From positions 1-7,273 of the forward strand of contig URVV01000023.1 of NCBI GenBank assembly GCA_900551455.1: DNA of 7,273 nt. The letters are read 5' to 3'. The notes under the pieces were generated by a model, which saw only the letters and a list, made by a program, of their open reading frames with translations, had not been told where the DNA came from and made no database searches. Source of the DNA: an uncultured Mycoplasmatota bacterium (GTDB taxonomy: Bacteria > Bacillota_I > Bacilli_A > RF39 > UBA660). Positions 1-5,405 of the stretch are shown here, in pieces (position 1 is the stretch's first letter; every line of letters starts with the position of its first letter). The position numbers and the translations under genes are program-made.

Positions 1-149
1 CCATTATCTGTTTGAATTTCTATTGTTTTATATCCGTAATAAGAAATACATCTTTTTACAAAATCTACGGTATTAACTGGTGTGTGTTCATCATACCAAA
101 AAAGAAATCTTTCTCTAGAAGCTTCATCCAGAATACCGTGATAAAATGG
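1..149 (-). pseudogene. DDE/rve-type IS transposase, internal fragment
   Basis: The minus strand is open from 149 down to the window edge, with a TAG at 152-150 just upstream. It reads a segment containing ILDEASRERFLFWYDEH, then NTVDFVKRCISYYGYK and ending in IQTDNG at the window edge. This is the middle of an integrase-core (rve) transposase, as in IS481-like elements. The Asp of TDNG is the usual second catalytic Asp of the DDE triad. The first Asp and the whole N-terminal helix-turn-helix part are missing, because the reading frame runs into the GNAT gene at about 134-149. The C-terminal part would lie to the left of the window and cannot be seen. The join is inside the transposase gene, not at an IS end, so this copy is broken at its 5' side. 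Exact IS family is uncertain. Confidence 0.62.
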
Positions 150-499
150 CTATTCTCGATCTAAAAGAAGTATCTAAAAATGAAGGAAAATGTTATCTAG
201 CTATTGAAGACAATAAAGTAATTGGCCTTATTATGGGTTGCATTCCCCCATATGATGAATATGATTATCTAGATTATAAATGCCCAAGAAGAGGAGAAGT
301 AACTGAACTAATTGTTTCCCAAAAAGCAAGATCAAAAGGTATTGGTCAAAAACTAATGCAAGAAATGGAAACATATTTCAAAAAAATAGGCTGTGAATAT
401 ATACATATAGACGTCTTTGCCTATAATGAAAATGCTATTAAATTTTATAGTAAATCTGGTTATCATAGCCGTATGCATAATATGATTAAAAAAATATAA
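146..499 (+). CDS. GNAT-family N-acetyltransferase, N-terminally truncated
   Basis: The product is a 117-residue protein with the C-terminal two thirds of a GNAT fold, which moves an acetyl group from acetyl-CoA to an amine; the substrate is unknown. Residues about 51-65 carry VTELIVSQKARSKGIGQKL, the motif A strand and the acetyl-CoA pyrophosphate loop (R-S-K-G-I-G). NENAIKFYSKSGYHSR near residues 94-109 is the usual motif B. The family is normally about 150-170 residues, so the first strand and helix are absent. The frame stays open upstream to about 119 (stop TAG at 116-118), and YRDK before the ATG looks like native coding sequence. The ATG at 146 has no Shine-Dalgarno site and probably is not the original start. 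The gene is cut by the transposase junction and is likely a pseudogene. It lies 21 bases before the phosphorylase gene. Confidence 0.7.
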   Translation: MAILDLKEVSKNEGKCYLAIEDNKVIGLIMGCIPPYDEYDYLDYKCPRRGEVTELIVSQKARSKGIGQKLMQEMETYFKKIGCEYIHIDVFAYNENAIKFYSKSGYHSRMHNMIKKI

Positions 500-520
500 T
501 AAAGAAAGAAGGAAACACCC

Positions 521-1297
521 ATGATTCGTTACAGTAAAGAAGAAGGTTTTATCAAACCTCACGGAATAAAATTTAGACAAAATCAAGACCCTAACATAAT
601 ATTACCGGAAGTAGCTATCGGAGTATTCTCAAGGCATCTCTTTAATGATATTATCAAAGAATTTAATTGCCAAGAAGTAGGATATTTATCTTGTGCAAAC
701 TTTGAAAGAAATGTTTATATCTTAAAATATAATGATACTGAAATAACTTTCTTTATGGCAGGAGTTGGAGCCCCTCTATTAGCAGGTGATATTGAAGAAC
801 TATCTCACCAAGGAGTAAAAAAATTCATTATCTTTGGTAACTGTGGTGTTCTAGACAATAACATTCCTGATTGTAGTATCATCATTCCTACTAAAAGTTT
901 TCGTGATGAAGGAACAAGCTATCATTATGTAGAACCAAGTGATACTATTGATATGAATTCTAAATATCAAGAAGAATTCATCCATATCTTAAATGAAAAA
1001 GGTTACGATTATACTAAAGGATATACTTGGACAACAGATGCCTTTTATCGTGAAACTAAAGAAAAAATTAAATATTTTAAAGAACAAGGAGCTGTTTGTG
1101 TAGAAATGGAAGGAGCTACTATTGCAGCAGTTTGCCAAAGATTAGCTCTTGATTACTTTACATTTTATTACGCTGGTGATAATCTAGATAGTGAAGAATG
1201 GGATGAAAGAAGCCTAAGCGGTCTTGTCAATTTTGAAAAGAAAAAACAAGTAAAAACTCTCGCTCTAGAACTAGCTCATAAAATATCCAATAACTAA
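521..1297 (+). CDS. Nucleoside phosphorylase family protein (PNP/UDP type)
   Basis: This 258-residue protein belongs to the PNP_UDP_1 family, cytosolic enzymes that split nucleosides with phosphate (or water) into base and sugar product for salvage. Visible family marks are GVGAP at 81-85, GNCG at 106-109 in the central strand, RDEGTSYHY at 128-136, TTDAFYRE at 171-178 (uridine-phosphorylase-like), the sugar-binding EMEG at 195-198, and AGD at 218-220, which probably places the catalytic Asp. Length is normal (about 230-260). The ATG at 521 follows AAGAAGG-type sequence at about 506-512 with a normal gap. The gene sits 21 bases after the broken GNAT and 21 bases before the next GNAT, so all three are likely cotranscribed. 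Uridine or purine nucleosides are the likely substrates, but an MTA/SAH-like role cannot be excluded. Confidence 0.82.
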   Translation: MIRYSKEEGFIKPHGIKFRQNQDPNIILPEVAIGVFSRHLFNDIIKEFNCQEVGYLSCANFERNVYILKYNDTEITFFMAGVGAPLLAGDIEELSHQGVKKFIIFGNCGVLDNNIPDCSIIIPTKSFRDEGTSYHYVEPSDTIDMNSKYQEEFIHILNEKGYDYTKGYTWTTDAFYRETKEKIKYFKEQGAVCVEMEGATIAAVCQRLALDYFTFYYAGDNLDSEEWDERSLSGLVNFEKKKQVKTLALELAHKISNN

Positions 1298-1306
1298 TTC
1301 ACATAC

Positions 1307-1314
1307 AAGGAGGT
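1307..1314 (+). promoter_or_regulatory. Consensus Shine-Dalgarno site
   Basis: AAGGAGGT is a full match to the anti-SD of 16S rRNA, ending 4 bases before the ATG at 1319. It fixes that start and suggests efficient translation of the second GNAT gene compared with the weaker AAGAAGG-type sites elsewhere in the window. Confidence 0.8.
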
Positions 1315-1318
1315 ACAT

Positions 1319-1825
1319 ATGTCAAACTTTACTTGTAAAATAGCCTCTCTTTTAGATATAGAGAAAAGATGGAATACTCTAATAAAGAGTCACTCTGATA
1401 ATCCAAACTGGCTCATTTGGAAAAATAACACTATCACAAACAATAAAAATAATTATCGTATCAGTTACTATGGGTATCTAGACGGTATAATAATAAGTGA
1501 AGCTACAGCTATCATAAGTCCCTTAGATACCGCCATTCTTAATGGTGAGAAACTAATATCCAAAGATATGGCTTATCTCACAGGATTTAGAACTGATTCT
1601 AAACATCAAAACAAAGGCTATTTCAGTAAACTATATAATTATATGGAAAAAGATTTAAAAAGTAGGGGATTTACTAAACTTTCTTTAGGAGTAGAACCCC
1701 AAGAAGTAAAAAATATTCAAATATATTTCAAATATGGCTTCACTAATTATATTAAAACAGCTACTGAAACATACCCAAATGGTGAAACTATAACAGTTAA
1801 TTATTATTATAAAGAAATAAATTAA
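1319..1825 (+). CDS. GNAT-family N-acetyltransferase
   Basis: A complete 168-residue GNAT protein that would use acetyl-CoA to acetylate an unknown amine. The N-terminal half (to about residue 80) has the loosely conserved first strands. AYLTGFRTDSKHQNKGYFSK at about 85-104 is the motif A strand and loop. The acetyl-CoA loop reads H-Q-N-K-G-Y-F, keeping Q-x-x-G but with Tyr-Phe where Gly/Ala-x is usual, a variant common among GNATs of this group. IQIYFKYGF at 133-141 is motif B, placing the second substrate and the CoA tail. It is not closely similar to the truncated GNAT at 146-499, so it is not a simple duplicate. The start is set by the strong Shine-Dalgarno site 4 bases upstream. No terminator follows; a 120-base gap leads to the ITPase-like gene. 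Confidence 0.78.
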   Translation: MSNFTCKIASLLDIEKRWNTLIKSHSDNPNWLIWKNNTITNNKNNYRISYYGYLDGIIISEATAIISPLDTAILNGEKLISKDMAYLTGFRTDSKHQNKGYFSKLYNYMEKDLKSRGFTKLSLGVEPQEVKNIQIYFKYGFTNYIKTATETYPNGETITVNYYYKEIN

Positions 1826-1912
1826 TGAATAAAAAACCATAAATAATGATTGAAAATAAATGGCCCTTGGCAATCAAGATAAAATTGTGAAATAAATTAA
1901 AAAAATATAAAA

Positions 1913-1923
1913 TATGATAAAAT
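1913..1923 (+). promoter_or_regulatory. Extended -10 promoter for the ITPase-like gene
   Basis: TATGATAAAAT contains TG-A-TAAAAT, a TRTGN-type extended -10. The same 14-base string, TATGATAAAATATA, recurs upstream of polC. No good -35 lies 16-18 bases upstream. An alternative is TTGTGA (1885-1890) with a 17-base spacer and TAAAAT at 1908-1913. The predicted RNA would start near 1930, about 16 bases before the ATG, just ahead of the AAAGGAG ribosome binding site. Confidence 0.45.
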
Positions 1924-1945
1924 ATAATCAAAGGAGTGTGAAATT

Positions 1946-2500
1946 ATGAAAAAGATAACTTATGTTACTGGTAACTGGGCCAAAATAGATAGTGCCCGCC
2001 AAATTTTAGAACCGCTTGGTTTTACTGTGGACAATATCAAAATGGAAACAATAGAAATTCAAGCAGATGATGTTGAAGATGTTGCTAAGTATTCCGCATC
2101 TTGGGCTTGTCAAAAGTTAAATTGTCCAGTTTTAAAAAATGATTCCGGTTTATTTGTAGAAGCACTAAATGGCTTCCCTGGAGTATACACTCATTACGTT
2201 GATGATACCTTAGGAGAAGATGGACTTTTAAAATTACTTGAAGGAGTAGAAAATCGTAAGGCCTACTTCAAAGAAGTTCTTGCTTATTGCGAACCTGGTA
2301 AAGACCCCGTGACTTTTATAGGAATAACCCCAGGTACCATTGCTAAAACAAAATCAGGAACATATGGTTGGAGCTGGGACTTCATCTTCATACCAGACGG
2401 TCAAGACAAAACTCTTGGTTGTTATCCCGACAACGAAAGATGGAAATTTTGGTCCTTAGAATCATATGAAAAATTAGCTCAATACTTAAAGAAAAAGTAG
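1946..2500 (+). CDS. ITPase/HAM1 (RdgB-like) non-canonical NTP pyrophosphatase, divergent
   Basis: This 184-residue protein has the HAM1/RdgB fold. Family members cleave deaminated purine triphosphates (ITP, dITP, XTP) to monophosphate and pyrophosphate, keeping damaged bases out of DNA and RNA. TGNWAKI at 8-14 is the N-terminal T/S-x-N-x-x-K substrate motif. NDSGLFVEALNGFPGVYT at 65-82 is the highly conserved D-S-G-L-x-V-x-A-L-x-G-x-P-G-V-Y block with the expected catalytic Asp 66. GWSWDFIFIP at 141-150 stands for the usual G-x-G-Y-D-P-I-F. The C-terminal S-H-R motif that reads the base is missing: ERWKFWSLESYEKLAQYL occurs instead. The active site is kept but base recognition may differ, so the exact substrate is uncertain. 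AAAGGAG at 1930-1936 sets the start. Length is near the usual 190-200. Confidence 0.8.
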   Translation: MKKITYVTGNWAKIDSARQILEPLGFTVDNIKMETIEIQADDVEDVAKYSASWACQKLNCPVLKNDSGLFVEALNGFPGVYTHYVDDTLGEDGLLKLLEGVENRKAYFKEVLAYCEPGKDPVTFIGITPGTIAKTKSGTYGWSWDFIFIPDGQDKTLGCYPDNERWKFWSLESYEKLAQYLKKK

Positions 2501-2515
2501 AAAAATTATATGAAT

Positions 2516-2750
2516 AAAAGAGAACTATAAAAAGAGTTAAGTATTTCTATTGAAGTAATGAAGTAAGCAATTTCTTAACTCAAATTACTTCTAATACCAC
2601 ATAAATAACTTTTTTGAATGTAAAATATTATCTGGAATATCCAAAAATGCTATAGAAGAACTAGAACGTATGAATATAGATAATTAATATGAAATAAGAT
2701 TTATTTCACTTAAAGAAGTTAAAAACTTAAATCTTATGCCCCAGAAATAA
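2516..2750 (+). pseudogene. Decayed Nudix hydrolase remnant
   Basis: No intact gene exists between 2501 and 2800, but two reading frames hold protein-like debris. From 2519 one frame reads REL-stop-KELSISIEVMK, which fits the back half of a Nudix box (R-E-U-x-E-E-x-G-U). From 2595 another frame reads YHINNFFECKILSGISKN, then AIEELERMNIDN, a TAA at 2688-2690, and YEIRFISLKEVKNLNLMPQK before a final TAA. The second part matches the usual Nudix C-terminal pattern, with L-E-R, D-N-x-Y-E-I, then F-[IV]-S-L-K-E and L-N-L-x-P. At least one frameshift and several stops, plus a missing N-terminus (the ITPase-like gene ends at 2500), show a dead gene. The family assignment comes from recalled patterns only. 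Nudix enzymes also remove unwanted nucleotides, which fits the neighbours. Confidence 0.5.
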
Positions 2751-2800
2751 AAATATAAATAATAAAAAAACATTTAAAATAAATAAAGGAGTATAAAACT

Positions 2801-3427
2801 ATGAAAGAAATTTTATTTGCAACTAGCAACAAATCAAAAATCAACAGATTTACCAAAGGACTGTTAACTTATGATATCAAAATCTTAACTCCTGAAGATA
2901 TTTCTATCAACGTTGATGTTGAAGAAAATGGCCAAAATGCCATTGAAAATGCTTTAATTAAAGCAAGAGCTTATGCTAAAAAGACTAATTTACCAGTAAT
3001 TGCTATGGATGACACCCTATACCTTGATAATGTCCCAGAAAACAAACAACCAGGAATGTATGTAAGAAGAGTAAACAGTAAAAGACTTACTGATGAAGAA
3101 ATGATTAAGTACTATTCTAGTCTCGCTAAAGAATATGGCACCAATGGGAAATTAACTGCTCGATGGATTTATGGTATGGCCTTAATAAGTAATAATTATG
3201 AATATACTTATACCTGGAATAAATCAAATTTCTATTTATCTGATACTCCATCAAATATTATAAACCCTGGTTATCCCCTAAATACTATTTCTATCAATAT
3301 TAAATTAAATAAATATTTTACCGATTTAACTGAAGAAGATAAATTACTTATCAATGAAGATGAAACCAATGTTGTAAAATTCATTGTAACTAGTTTAATT
3401 ACTAGTGAGCAAAAAAAAGATAATTAA
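2801..3427 (+). CDS. HAM1-like (RdgB-like) nucleotide pyrophosphatase homologue, highly divergent
   Basis: This 208-residue protein keeps the order of HAM1-family features in a weakened form. ATSNKSKI at 7-14 is the start motif (T/S-x-N-x-x-K). ENGQNAIENALIKARAYAKK at 42-61 matches the helix before the active site. VIAMDDTLYLDNVP at 66-79 takes the place of the D-S-G-L block, with Asp-Asp-Thr instead of Asp-Ser-Gly, and QPGMYVRRV at 83-91 replaces P-G-V-Y-S-A-R-Y. INPGYPLNTIS at 154-164 may stand for the G-x-G-Y-D-P region. No S-H-R is seen. The family tie is clear at the N-terminus; activity and substrate are not. The start has AAAGGAG at 2785-2791, 9 bases before the ATG. The promoter of the next unit begins 2 bases after the stop, so this gene is probably the last of its unit. 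Confidence 0.66.
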   Translation: MKEILFATSNKSKINRFTKGLLTYDIKILTPEDISINVDVEENGQNAIENALIKARAYAKKTNLPVIAMDDTLYLDNVPENKQPGMYVRRVNSKRLTDEEMIKYYSSLAKEYGTNGKLTARWIYGMALISNNYEYTYTWNKSNFYLSDTPSNIINPGYPLNTISINIKLNKYFTDLTEEDKLLINEDETNVVKFIVTSLITSEQKKDN

Positions 3428-3428
3428 T

Positions 3429-3458
3429 TTGACAATCCCTCCTAACTTATGATATATT
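3429..3458 (+). promoter_or_regulatory. Strong sigma-A-type promoter of the ABC-F unit
   Basis: A perfect -35 TTGACA (3429-3434) is followed by an 18-base spacer and TATATT (3453-3458), with TG at 3450-3451 giving an extended -10. RNA should start near 3465, so that the transcript begins just before the leader peptide's ribosome binding site. It is the best promoter in the window, and the output is then cut down by the terminator downstream. Confidence 0.78.
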
Positions 3459-3476
3459 TAAACAAGAAAGAAGGTC

Positions 3477-3526
3477 TGACTATGTATATAATGAATCTTG
3501 TAATAATGTATATATATTCATAGTCA
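3477..3526 (+). promoter_or_regulatory. Attenuator stem 0: leader start pairs with leader stop
   Basis: TGACTATG (3477-3484) pairs perfectly with CATAGTCA (3519-3526), with further AU pairs inside. The leader's own start codon is thus in a stem with its stop codon. The 3' arm overlaps the first four bases of the next stem's 5' arm (3523-3526), so the two compete. A ribosome at the start would open this stem. Confidence 0.55.
3482..3523 (+). CDS. 13-residue leader peptide of the ABC-F attenuator
   Basis: A short frame reads MYIMNLVIMYIYS and ends in TAG at 3521-3523. AAGAAGG at 3468-3474 lies 7 bases before its ATG, as good a ribosome binding site as those of the real genes nearby. The peptide is hydrophobic, rich in Ile, Met and Tyr. 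It is not the start of any larger gene. Its stop codon abuts and shares one base with the first arm of an 11-bp RNA stem, so a terminating ribosome would cover that arm. Leader peptides of this kind precede many ABC-F and Erm resistance genes and act as sensors of ribosome stalling. Whether a particular codon causes stalling cannot be told from sequence. It could be a chance frame, but its position, start site and stem overlap make that unlikely. Confidence 0.72.
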   Translation: MYIMNLVIMYIYS

Positions 3527-3565
3527 TACCTGCAAAAATTATCTATTATAATTAGCAGGTATGAC
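3523..3565 (+). promoter_or_regulatory. Attenuator stem 1:2 (11-bp perfect hairpin)
   Basis: GTCATACCTGC (3523-3533) pairs without mismatch to GCAGGTATGAC (3555-3565). The loop adds a second 6-bp stem, AATTAT (3537-3542) with ATAATT (3548-3553). It begins at the last base of the leader stop codon and excludes stem 2:3 because both use 3555-3565. It is not followed by a T run, so it is not itself a terminator. Confidence 0.75.
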
Positions 3566-3582
3566 AATTTCGTTATGCCTGC
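3555..3582 (+). promoter_or_regulatory. Attenuator stem 2:3 (competing hairpin)
   Basis: The same arm GCAGGTATGAC (3555-3565) can also pair with GTTATGCCTGC (3572-3582) across a 6-base loop: 11 pairs, two of them G-U. Arms 1 and 3 match at 9 of 11 bases, so arm 2 has two alternative partners. Stem 2:3 uses bases 3577-3582, which the antiterminator needs, so it should favour the terminator. Confidence 0.68.
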
Positions 3583-3612
3583 ATCCACTAATCATATAAA
3601 AGGATGTAAGGC
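3577..3612 (+). promoter_or_regulatory. Antiterminator stem 3:4
   Basis: GCCTGCATCC (3577-3586) pairs with GGATGTAAGGC (3602-3612) with one bulged A (3609) and one G-U pair. Its 15-base loop holds the 5' arm of the terminator, and its 3' arm takes up the terminator loop plus the closing G3602 and C3612. It therefore excludes the terminator sterically. It is free to form only if arm 3 is not held in stem 2:3, that is, when stem 1:2 is formed. Confidence 0.62.
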
Positions 3613-3632
3613 TTTTATATGATTTTTATTTT
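3590..3632 (+). terminator. Intrinsic terminator in the ABC-F leader
   Basis: AATCATATAAAAG (3590-3602) pairs perfectly with CTTTTATATGATT (3612-3624) across a 9-base loop, followed by TTTTATTTT to 3632. It is a standard Rho-independent terminator except that the stem is AT-rich. It lies about 20 bases before the ABC-F start and after the leader peptide, and it points toward the gene, so it would block that gene's transcription by default. Confidence 0.82.
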
Positions 3633-3652
3633 AAAAAGAAAGGCTGATAAAT

Positions 3653-5293
3653 ATGATAGATATAAATATAAATAAAATAAGTAAAAATTATGGAATAAAT
3701 AAAGTTTTTAAAGATATAACCTTTACCATCAACAATAAAGAACGTATCTGTATAACTGGGCCTAACGGTTCTGGAAAAACAACTATTTTAAATTTAATTG
3801 CCAATCTAGACACGCCCACATCCGGAGAAATATTTATTCGTAAAAATACTACTATTGGCTACTTACCTCAAATGACACCTACTTATCCCCAAAATTATAC
3901 CGTAAAAGAACTTTTTGAACAAAATATTCCAACTGATTACAGTGAAATTACCACAAAATTAAAAGCATTAGAAGAAAAAATTCAAGATCCTACTACTAAA
4001 AATCTTGATAAAATAATTACTCAATACTGCCGACTACAAGAAGAATATCTTGCAATGGATAACTATGATCTAACAAAAAGAATTGGTAAAATAATCAGTA
4101 TGTTTAATTTAGAACCACACCTTGAAAAAAACTTTAACAATCTATCCGGTGGTGAAAAAAGAATTGTTTCTCTAGCCAACATCTTAATTCAAAATCCTGA
4201 TATTCTACTTTTAGATGAACCCACTAATCATCTAGACATAAGTACCATCGAATACTTAGAAAATTATTTAAGTAAATATTCCGGAACCATTCTATTTGTC
4301 TCCCACGACCGTTACTTTATTGACAAAGTAGCCACCAAAATAATCCTAATAGAAAATGGAAAAAGTGATATCTACTTTGGAAATTATACCTACTATGAAA
4401 AAGAATTTGAATCCCGTCAATTACTTGAATTTAAAGATTACCAAAATCAACAAAAACTAATTAATGATATGCAAAAGAAAATCAAACAATTAGAAGAATA
4501 CGGGCGTCGAGCAGCTCCTGAAGGAGAAATGTTTTTTAAACGAGCCAACAGTATTAAAAAACGTCTTGAAAAAATTGAATTACTAGATAAACCCCAAGAA
4601 AGAAAAGAAATTCCTTTAAATCTTACCATTGATAAAAGAAGTAGTAACGATATCTTTGAATTTAAGAATCTAAATCTTTCTATAAAAGAACACCAATTAC
4701 TAGATAATGCTAAAATCTCTCTTCATTACCAAGAAAAAGCTGCTATTATTGGACCAAATGGGGTAGGTAAATCCACATTAATTAAATATATCTTAAACAT
4801 CTATGAAAAAAAATTGTTTGATCCCAAAAATAAAATGGCTAACAACCTATTTATCGGATATATTCCTCAAGAGATAACTTTTACTGATAATAAACAAACA
4901 ATTTATAATTATGTAAAAAGTTTTACTGAAGAAGATGAAACTCATCTAAGAAGTAGTCTATCAAAATATTTCTTTTATGATGATTTAATTTATAAACCAG
5001 TAGGAGTCTTATCCGGCGGAGAAAAAGTTCGTCTGAAACTATTTGAACTAATTCAAAAAAAAGCTAATCTAATTATCCTAGATGAACCCACTAACCATTT
5101 AGATATTACTACTCTAGAAGTTCTCGAAGAAGCCTTATCAAAATACCAAGGAACACTCCTAATTGTCTCCCACGATCGTTACTTTATTAATAAAGTATGT
5201 AATAAAATTATTTATTTCAATAACCAAAAACTAACTGCGTATCTTGGTAATTATGATTACTACCAAGAAAAAATCTCAAAAATTCAGTCATAA
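3653..5293 (+). CDS. ABC-F family ATPase, likely ribosome-protection type
   Basis: This 546-residue protein has two ABC ATPase domains and no membrane segments, the ABC-F layout of soluble ribosome-bound factors that enter the E site. Domain 1 has Walker A GPNGSGKT (36-43), signature LSGGEK (164-169), Walker B ILLLDEP (184-190, catalytic Glu 189) and the His switch SHDR (217-220). Domain 2 repeats these: GPNGVGKS (367-374), LSGGEK (453-458), Walker B with Glu 478, and SHDR (506-509). Between them, about 245-330, is a charged helical linker with EEYGRRAAPEGEMFFKRANS, the part that reaches toward the peptidyl transferase centre. Both ATP sites look intact. Family length is usually 480-650. AAAGG at 3639-3643 precedes the ATG. 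An attenuator upstream fits an antibiotic-resistance (Vga/Lsa/VmlR-like) member rather than a housekeeping one. The drug class cannot be told. Confidence 0.9.
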   Translation: MIDININKISKNYGINKVFKDITFTINNKERICITGPNGSGKTTILNLIANLDTPTSGEIFIRKNTTIGYLPQMTPTYPQNYTVKELFEQNIPTDYSEITTKLKALEEKIQDPTTKNLDKIITQYCRLQEEYLAMDNYDLTKRIGKIISMFNLEPHLEKNFNNLSGGEKRIVSLANILIQNPDILLLDEPTNHLDISTIEYLENYLSKYSGTILFVSHDRYFIDKVATKIILIENGKSDIYFGNYTYYEKEFESRQLLEFKDYQNQQKLINDMQKKIKQLEEYGRRAAPEGEMFFKRANSIKKRLEKIELLDKPQERKEIPLNLTIDKRSSNDIFEFKNLNLSIKEHQLLDNAKISLHYQEKAAIIGPNGVGKSTLIKYILNIYEKKLFDPKNKMANNLFIGYIPQEITFTDNKQTIYNYVKSFTEEDETHLRSSLSKYFFYDDLIYKPVGVLSGGEKVRLKLFELIQKKANLIILDEPTNHLDITTLEVLEEALSKYQGTLLIVSHDRYFINKVCNKIIYFNNQKLTAYLGNYDYYQEKISKIQS

Positions 5294-5381
5294 ATATTCT
5301 CTATATTAAAGCCTTATCACCCATATACAAATCCAAAAAAGTTGTTAAAAATATGTCAAACCCATTTATATATTTTCTATT

Positions 5382-5392
5382 TATGATAAAAT
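5382..5392 (+). promoter_or_regulatory. Extended -10 promoter for polC
   Basis: TATGATAAAAT contains TG-A-TAAAAT and repeats the sequence found before the ITPase-like gene. No convincing -35 is present at 16-18 bases; TTTATA at 5365-5370 is the nearest. RNA would start near 5399, at the AAGAAGG ribosome binding site (5398-5404). The 123 bases between the ABC-F stop and polC show no clear terminator. Confidence 0.42.
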
Positions 5393-5405
5393 ATATTAAG
5401 AAGGA

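Noticed and set aside
1847..1876. TGATTG/CAATCA inverted repeat after the second GNAT gene, as a possible terminator.
   Set aside because: The stem is only 6 bp with an 18-base loop and there is no T run after it.
1846..1890. 14-codon frame MIENKWPLAIKIKL in the gap before the ITPase-like gene.
   Set aside because: It has no ribosome binding site and no link to RNA stems or to the next gene, unlike the ABC-F leader peptide.
2534..2591. Interleaved inverted repeats GAGTTAAG/CTTAACTC and GAAGTAAT/ATTACTTC, which could form a pseudoknot.
   Set aside because: They lie inside the decayed Nudix remnant, are only 8 bp of AT-rich sequence, and have no promoter, terminator or gene that they would control. 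Chance is the simpler explanation.
3428..3652. T-box or metabolite riboswitch before the ABC-F gene.
   Set aside because: No T-box sequence or other riboswitch core is recognisable, while a translated leader peptide with competing stems explains the region.
4447..4629. Minus-strand open frame inside the ABC-F gene.
   Set aside because: It is the antisense shadow of the linker-coding region, with no start signal or family likeness. The minus-strand frames at 353-586, 1685-1873 and 6265-6459 are rejected for the same reason.
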